From: Pseudonocardia humida
GTDB lineage: Bacteria > Actinomycetota > Actinomycetes > Mycobacteriales > Pseudonocardiaceae
Assembly (NCBI RefSeq): GCF_023898865.1
Contig: NZ_JAGSOV010000084.1
Location: 1-64,000 of the forward strand
Direction: 5' to 3'
DNA: 64,000 nt
The notes below the pieces were generated by a model. That model searched no databases. It was not told where the DNA came from and saw nothing but the letters and a program-made list of their open reading frames with translations. This document shows positions 59,818-64,000 of this stretch, in pieces. Numbering within the stretch: position 1 is the first letter of the stretch; each line of letters starts with the position of its first letter. Position numbers and translations under genes: made by a program.

Positions 59818-60354
59818 TCAGGTCAGCTGGGACGACGGCTGCGACGCGACGTCACGGCGTCGCGGCAGCACCCAGCCCGGGCGCGGGAAGTGGCAGGTGT
59901 AGCCGTGGGGGTAGCGCAGCAGGTAGTCCTGGTGTTCTGGCTCGGCCTCCCAGAACGGGCCGGCCGGCGTGACCTCGGTGACGACCTTGCCCGGCCACAA
60001 CCCGGAGGCGTCGACGTCGGCGAGCGTGTCCTCGGCGACCCGGCGCTGTTCGTCGTCGAGGTAGAAGATCGCCGACCGATAGGAGGTGCCCACGTCGTTG
60101 CCCTGCTGGTTCGGGGTGCTGGGGTCGTGGATCTGGAAGAAGAACTCCAGCAGGTCGCGGTAGGTGGTGACGGAGGGGTCGTAGGTGATCTCGATGGCTT
60201 CGGCGTGTGAGCCGTGGTTGCGGTAGGTGGCGTTGGGGGTGTCGCCGCCGGTGTAGCCCACGCGGGTGGACAACACGCCGGGCCGGGAGCGGATGAGGTC
60301 CTGCATCCCCCAGAAGCACCCTCCGGCGAGGACTGCTCGCTGCCGCTCGGTCAT
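59818..60354 (-). CDS. msrA: Peptide methionine sulfoxide reductase A
   Basis: A 178-residue MsrA that reduces methionine-S-sulfoxide in proteins. The catalytic cysteine is in LAGGCFWGMQDLI; VGYTGGDTPNATYRNHGSHAEAIEITYDPS follows, with the conserved Glu and Asp. The C-terminal PGWVLPRRRDVASQ has no resolving cysteine, so recycling may use one cysteine with mycothiol or mycoredoxin. Start ATG 60354. It ends 10 bases before the uracil-DNA glycosylase start, so they are probably co-transcribed. Confidence 0.95.
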   Translation of the reverse strand: MTERQRAVLAGGCFWGMQDLIRSRPGVLSTRVGYTGGDTPNATYRNHGSHAEAIEITYDPSVTTYRDLLEFFFQIHDPSTPNQQGNDVGTSYRSAIFYLDDEQRRVAEDTLADVDASGLWPGKVVTEVTPAGPFWEAEPEHQDYLLRYPHGYTCHFPRPGWVLPRRRDVASQPSSQLT

Positions 60355-60391
60355 GGTTCGGCTCCCTTCCTTGGTGCGGAGTTGCTCGTGC

Positions 60392-60835
60392 TCAGGCGTC
60401 GTCGGGATCGCGCACGATGTGAATGGCTGCTTCCTCGGCGCTGGCTGCCCCGCCGTCCCTTCCGACGTCGACGGCGTTCAGGTAGGCGAAGTCGTCCCAC
60501 TCGCCGGCAGGCTCGACGTCGACCAGGCGTCCCGAGCGAACGACGCCGACTTCGTCGTCGTACAGCTCGCCGTCGGTGCCGGCGGTGTCGCCGAGACCGT
60601 CGCCGTCATCGGTGTCCCTGACGTCGGGCAGCTCGCGCGCCAGGCGGCCGGCGAGGCTCTCGTGTTCGTGTGCCTCCCGCACCGTGATGCCGTAGTGCTC
60701 GCGCTCCCACGGTCGTTCGGGCACCGTGTAACCCTCGTCGAGGACGTCGACCCCGCGCGCTTCGAGGGTGTCGTCGTCTTCGAGCAGGCCGTTGTCGATG
60801 TCGACCCCGTCCACGCCGTCGCTGTCATCGCCCAT
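60392..60835 (-). CDS. DUF5709-family acidic protein
   Basis: A 147-residue very acidic protein resembling the DUF5709 family of actinobacteria: VDIDNGLLEDDDTLEARGVDVLDEGYTVPERPW, then REHYGITVREAHEHESLAGRLARELPD and GRLVDVEPAGEWDDFAY. The repeated Asp/Glu, lack of hydrophobic core and soluble nature suggest a stress-associated, partly disordered protein. The family's function is unknown. ATG 60835 is used. It is 37 bases upstream of msrA on the same strand. Confidence 0.76.
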   Translation of the reverse strand: MGDDSDGVDGVDIDNGLLEDDDTLEARGVDVLDEGYTVPERPWEREHYGITVREAHEHESLAGRLARELPDVRDTDDGDGLGDTAGTDGELYDDEVGVVRSGRLVDVEPAGEWDDFAYLNAVDVGRDGGAASAEEAAIHIVRDPDDA

Positions 60836-60907
60836 GTCGTCCTCCTGTCGGCGCGCTGGCCCGGCGGTCAGGGCCGCATGCCGTCTCGTGCTGGGGTCCC
60901 CGGCCGG

Positions 60908-61627
60908 TCATCCAGAGAATCCGAACCGCTCGACCCTGATCCGTTCAGCGGGCACACCAGCGGCTGCGGCCAGCTGGGTGGCGGCATCGCAGAAGGCGGT
61001 GGACCCGCAGACGTAGACATCACGGTCTCCGTCCAGGGTGGTCGTGAGGTCCCGGGCCGTGAGACGACCCGGTTGACGCGCATGCCCGTCAGGGACTGCG
61101 CGCGTGAAGACGATCGAGGTGCCCGGTCCCTGGATCTCGGTGGAGTAGTACAGGTCCTCGGGCCTGCGTGCCGAGACGACGAGGCGGAAGAGGTCCGGCT
61201 CGCCGAGCTTGCGGGCGTGGCGCAGCATCGACATCAGGGGCACGACCCCGGAGCCGCCGCCCACTCCGAGCGCGGGCTTGAGATCCCAGGCGAAGTGGCC
61301 GCCGATCGGGCCCCGCACGTCGAGGGTGTCGCCCACCTCGACGGCCTCGTTGAGGAAGCCCGACACCTCGCCGCCCTGCAGGATCTCGACGGTCAGATCG
61401 AGCTCCGCCGCGTTCGACGGTGCGCTGGCGATCGAGTAGGACCGCTGCGCCCGGTACCCGTCCGGTGCGGTCAGGCGCACGACGACGTGCTGGCCCGCCC
61501 AGAAGGAGCACGGCTCGGGCAGCATGAGGGTGAAGGTCTTCGCCGTAGGGGTCTCCTGGCAGACGCCGGTCACCGTGGCCGACTGCCACGGTCCGGGGTG
61601 GGGCGGTCCTCCGGAAACGCTGGTCAT
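60908..61627 (-). CDS. Ferredoxin-NADP reductase-like flavin reductase
   Basis: A 239-residue FAD/NAD(P) oxidoreductase. The FAD-binding barrel has WAGQHVVVRLTAPDGYRAQRSYSIAS; the NAD(P) domain has GGGSGVVPLMSMLRHAR and ends DRDVYVCGSTAFCDAATQLA with a C-terminal ERFGFSG. No 2Fe-2S domain follows, so it is a reductase module only. ATG 61627 shares a base with the stop of the molybdoprotein gene (TGATG), so they are translated together; it is the probable electron donor of that protein. Confidence 0.88.
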   Translation of the reverse strand: MTSVSGGPPHPGPWQSATVTGVCQETPTAKTFTLMLPEPCSFWAGQHVVVRLTAPDGYRAQRSYSIASAPSNAAELDLTVEILQGGEVSGFLNEAVEVGDTLDVRGPIGGHFAWDLKPALGVGGGSGVVPLMSMLRHARKLGEPDLFRLVVSARRPEDLYYSTEIQGPGTSIVFTRAVPDGHARQPGRLTARDLTTTLDGDRDVYVCGSTAFCDAATQLAAAAGVPAERIRVERFGFSG

Positions 61628-62235
61628 CAATCCCCCTGATACCGCTGCTCGAGCCACGGGTCACCCCGGTCGTGGTAGCCCCGCACCTCCCAGAAGCCCT
61701 GCTGGTCCTCGGCGAGCAAGGTCAGACCCGACACCCACTTCGCGCTCTTCCAGAAGTAGAGGTGAGGCACGAGCAGGCGCGCAGGGCCACCGTGGATGTC
61801 GGTCAGCGGTGCGCCGTTGACGTCCCACACGACCCAAGCCTTGCCGTCGGTGAGGTCCTCGAGCCGGAGGTTCGTCGTGTAACCGGTGTGGGATCTCGCC
61901 AGCGCGAACGTTGCGTCGTCACGGACTCCCGCGGCGTCGAGCAGGGTGTCGACCGATACGCCGTCGAACCGCATACCGAACTTGGACCACGTGGTCACGC
62001 AGTGGATGGCGCCCTCGTACCGGGAGGTCGGCAACGCATGGATCTCATCCCAGCTCCAACGAACCGGCTCGTCGACCAGACCGTCGATCTCGAAGCTCCA
62101 CCTGGCAGTGTCGATGCTCGGCGTCGGCTCGGCATGTAGGACCGGCCAGTTCGCACCGGCGTCGTACTGGCCGGGAGGCAGCCGCGGGTCGCGCGTGCCA
62201 CGGCTGCGACCAGTAAATCCCCTCGTCAACGCCAT
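61627..62235 (-). CDS. Sulfite-oxidase/MsrP-like molybdopterin oxidoreductase
   Basis: A 202-residue protein of the sulfite oxidase molybdopterin domain family. The Mo-ligand cysteine is in GAIHCVTTWSKFGMRFDGVSVDTLL; WSFEIDGLVDEPVRWSWDEIHALP and FWKSAKWVSGLTLL are also characteristic. No Tat or Sec signal is present, so it is cytoplasmic, unlike periplasmic MsrP/YedY. It starts at ATG 62235 and is coupled to the flavin reductase, which suggests a reductase for a sulfoxide or similar substrate. A 15-bp motif upstream at 62339-62353 matches one near the TetR start. Confidence 0.9.
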   Translation of the reverse strand: MALTRGFTGRSRGTRDPRLPPGQYDAGANWPVLHAEPTPSIDTARWSFEIDGLVDEPVRWSWDEIHALPTSRYEGAIHCVTTWSKFGMRFDGVSVDTLLDAAGVRDDATFALARSHTGYTTNLRLEDLTDGKAWVVWDVNGAPLTDIHGGPARLLVPHLYFWKSAKWVSGLTLLAEDQQGFWEVRGYHDRGDPWLEQRYQGD

Positions 62236-62336
62236 CTGATAATCCCTGTCGATCGTCGCCGACGCTCGGAGGACATGCCCCGGCGGCGGGCAAGAAGGCC
62301 AGCTGCGGCCTGGACGATCCGAATATGAGCGCCGCG

Positions 62337-63052
62337 CTACTGGACTGTCAAGTCCGAATACGTCACGGCAGTCCGCGCCTGAACCGCGTCAGCTCGGCGC
62401 TCCGACGCGCGATCGCCACGCACCCGCCGACCTTCGATGCTGTCGAGCGCGAGGTCCAGTGCCATCGCCATCGGACGCGAGCTGCGGGCCGCCTGCGAGA
62501 GCAGGTAACCGCCCTGGTAGGCGGCCATCAGTCCAGTGGCGAGCTCGCTCGGGTCGGCGCCGGCGTCGAGCTCGCTGCGATCCTGCATCCACCGCAGCTC
62601 AGCCGCGAGATAGGACTCCCACGAGCGGAACGCGGCCTGGATCAGGATCCGGGCCAGCTCCGACCGGTCCGCGAGCTCGCTGGACAGCGAACCGACAGCG
62701 CACCCGTTGACGCCCCGAGCTTCCTCGACGAACCACACGACCGCGTCGCGCCACCGTCGCAGATCGGCGACCGACGCCAGCCGCTCGAGGTAGGGCTCCT
62801 GGAATTCCAGCACCCGCGCGACCTGGAACTTGATGACTGCGGCGACCAGTGCCTCCTTGTCGGCGAAGTAGTGGTAGAGCTGCGACTTGCTCGTGTGCGA
62901 CGCGTCGACCACCTGGTCCATGGTGGTGCCGGCAACGCCTGCGCCATGCATGAGATCCGCGGCGGCTCGGACGATGCGGTCCCGAGTCAGCGCTCCACGC
63001 GCAGTCAGGCGCCATACAGGAGACTGGGCTCCGACGCTAGTCCGGTGGCCAT
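62337..63052 (-). pseudogene. TetR-family regulator (copy 3), N-terminal frame break
   Basis: From 62951 the frame encodes a TetR protein very similar to the 48706 regulator: MHGAGVAGTTMDQVVDASHTSKSQLYHYFADKEALV, GCAVGSLSSELADRSE and MAAYQGGYLLSQAARSSRPMA. Upstream in the same frame come WRLTARGALTRDRIVRAAADLM without any start codon, while the ATG at 63052 with MATGLASEPS lies in another frame that stops at 63005. The homologous N-terminus therefore spans a one- or two-base shift near 63010-63025. Without correction the first helices of the DNA-binding domain are lost. Confidence 0.7.
62339..62353. promoter_or_regulatory. TetR-linked 15-bp motif upstream of the molybdoprotein operon
   Basis: ACTGGACTGTCAAGT occurs here, about 104 bases upstream of the molybdoprotein start. 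Its exact inverse is at 63080-63094 near the 5' end of the TetR gene. The left copy lies across the final codons of the TetR gene itself. Confidence 0.55.
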
Positions 63053-63079
63053 GCTAGTCCGGCCCGCCCTGAAAGTAGT

Positions 63080-63094
63080 ACTTGACAGTCCAGT
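63080..63094. promoter_or_regulatory. Inverse copy of the 15-bp motif near the TetR start
   Basis: ACTTGACAGTCCAGT, the exact complement of the motif at 62339-62353, lies 28 bases upstream of ATG 63052, where a TetR autoregulatory site would be expected. Two GCTAGTCCGG direct repeats (63036-63045 and 63053-63062) are close by. Confidence 0.55.
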
Positions 63095-63400
63095 TCGTGC
63101 CCCCATGCTGCCCCCGCAGCCGGGTCCAGCGCAGCCGGGTCGAAGAGTGGAGTCCCGGGCCGACGGATGACGCCGCCAATCCGTCCCGCCGGGGGCCTGG
63201 CCCGTCACGACGCGCGCACCAGGAGACGTGATGCATGGGGTCGTCGAGGCTCAGAAGTGCCTAGCGGAGCAGCGCTCCGACGTCACCGTCCATTCTTCTT
63301 TCTCGCTCGGAAGGTAGCGGTGGGCTCGGCAGACCGATTCAAGAGCACTCCGACTCGCCCGTAGTGGCGACGGTCATCAACGAACAGCACCGGAGTCAGG
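63095..63400. other. Intergenic region with no supported gene
   Basis: About 306 bases between the TetR promoter region and the ferritin-like gene. Frames are short and lack codon bias. It probably contains the promoter of the ferritin-like gene. Confidence 0.3.
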
Positions 63401-64000
63401 ATGTCTGAGGACCGCTTCATCGACGACGCCATCATTCGCAGCGCCGAAACCGCCGAAGATCGCGCCAAGCTCGCCAGCATGGTTGCCGAAGCAGGCGCCG
63501 GCGCACCGGCGCCGACCACGACGGAAGAAGTTGGGCCGAGTGACAGTTCGATCCTGAAGTTCGCGCTCAACTTGGAGTACCTCGAAGCCGAGTTCTACCT
63601 TCGTGGCGTCACAGGTCAGGGCCTGCCTGATGACATGGTGAGCGGGACAGGGAAGCCTGGCGGGGTGTCCGGTGGCCGTCAGGTCGACTTCCGTAGTCCT
63701 TTGATCAAGAACATCGCCCGCGAGATCGCCATGGACGAGCGAGCCCACGTTGCGTTCCTCCGCAACGCACTCGGTGACGCAGCCTCTGCGCGTCCACGCA
63801 TCTCCCTTGACCGTAGTTTCACCGCTGCGGCGATCGCGGCCGGATTGATCAAGCCGGGGGAGGTCTTCGACGCGTATGCGAACGAGCGCAACTTCCTCTT
63901 TGCGGCGTTCCTCTTCGAAGACGTCGGAGTCACTGCTTTCAAAGGTGCGGCGCCGTTCATCTCCAACAAGACCTACCTGGACGCGGCAGCCGGTCTACTG
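63401..64000 (+). CDS. Ferritin-like desiccation-related protein (partial)
   Basis: An open frame of 200 codons continuing past the window end. ATG 63401 has GGAG five bases upstream. After a short leader come the four-helix ferritin-like motifs: ILKFALNLEYLEAEFYLRGVTG (Glu metal ligands), then IAREIAMDERAHVAFLRNALG (ExxxH-type ligands) and a later YANERNFLFAAFLFEDVGVTAF helix. This matches the Ferritin_2/PCC13-type desiccation-related family. No signal peptide is seen at this start. The 3' end is outside the window. Confidence 0.85.
   Translation, partial: MSEDRFIDDAIIRSAETAEDRAKLASMVAEAGAGAPAPTTTEEVGPSDSSILKFALNLEYLEAEFYLRGVTGQGLPDDMVSGTGKPGGVSGGRQVDFRSPLIKNIAREIAMDERAHVAFLRNALGDAASARPRISLDRSFTAAAIAAGLIKPGEVFDAYANERNFLFAAFLFEDVGVTAFKGAAPFISNKTYLDAAAGLL

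Noticed and set aside
61627..62235. A periplasmic MsrP/YedY assignment for the molybdoprotein
   Set aside because: No twin-arginine or Sec signal is present and its partner is a soluble FNR-like protein, not a membrane heme protein.
62337..62951. The ATG at 62951 as a normal TetR start
   Set aside because: It would remove the first helices of the DNA-binding domain, which are clearly encoded upstream in the same frame.

Overview
The window is high-GC actinobacterial DNA, most like a Pseudonocardiaceae chromosome. This is inferred from the GroEL C-terminus, an SsgA-like sporulation protein, an ECF sigma/zinc anti-sigma pair, a SpoIIE phosphatase with a partner-switching kinase, F420-type oxidoreductases and frequent GTG starts. 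No species call can be made from the sequence alone.

Bases 1-38,822 are compact core-like chromosome. They hold the groEL 3' end; an OmpR-type two-component pair; a sugar ABC importer operon (ATPase, lipoprotein, two permeases, small helical protein); a convergent araB-araD-araA operon with its LacI-type regulator and a perfect palindromic operator; a dNTPase; a PPOX protein; a divergent zinc dehydrogenase/IlvD-type sugar-acid dehydratase pair; LysR/aldo-keto reductase; VOC protein, dipeptidase, M20 amidohydrolase and luciferase-like oxidoreductase; a second aldo-keto reductase with a divergent TetR; a GAF-SpoIIE phosphatase facing an anti-sigma kinase; and the complete selenocysteine insertion set (selA, selB, selD, tRNA-Sec), in which tRNA-Sec overlaps the 3' end of selD on the opposite strand. 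A phospholipase-D-like gene, a frameshifted TIR-membrane pseudogene, three tRNAs (Val, Cys, Gly), an SsgA-like gene and a sigma/anti-sigma operon follow.

From the tRNA-Val(CAC) gene at 38,879 the character changes to an integrated and much-rearranged accessory region. Next to the tRNA are a MerR C-terminal fragment, a tyrosine integrase and its excisionase. Beyond them lie a DUF488 gene cut by an intact IS256-type element, degraded type I restriction-modification remnants (hsdM/hsdS), a possible 17-codon peptide gene with its own terminator, several unrecognised genes of lower GC, an ISAs1-transposase/lipase chimera, two divergent TetR genes and a frameshifted IS630 element.

From about 52.3 kb to the end the accessory DNA carries redox and stress functions: transaldolase, Dps, an orphan cytochrome oxidase subunit I, a formamidopyrimidine-DNA glycosylase pseudogene, a uracil-DNA glycosylase, MsrA, a DUF5709 protein, a sulfite-oxidase-like molybdoprotein with a flavin reductase, a third TetR gene, and a ferritin-like desiccation-type protein that runs off the window. 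A 15-bp motif occurs in inverted orientation on both sides of the third TetR gene, one copy upstream of the molybdoprotein operon. This suggests that the TetR-type genes regulate the neighbouring stress genes.
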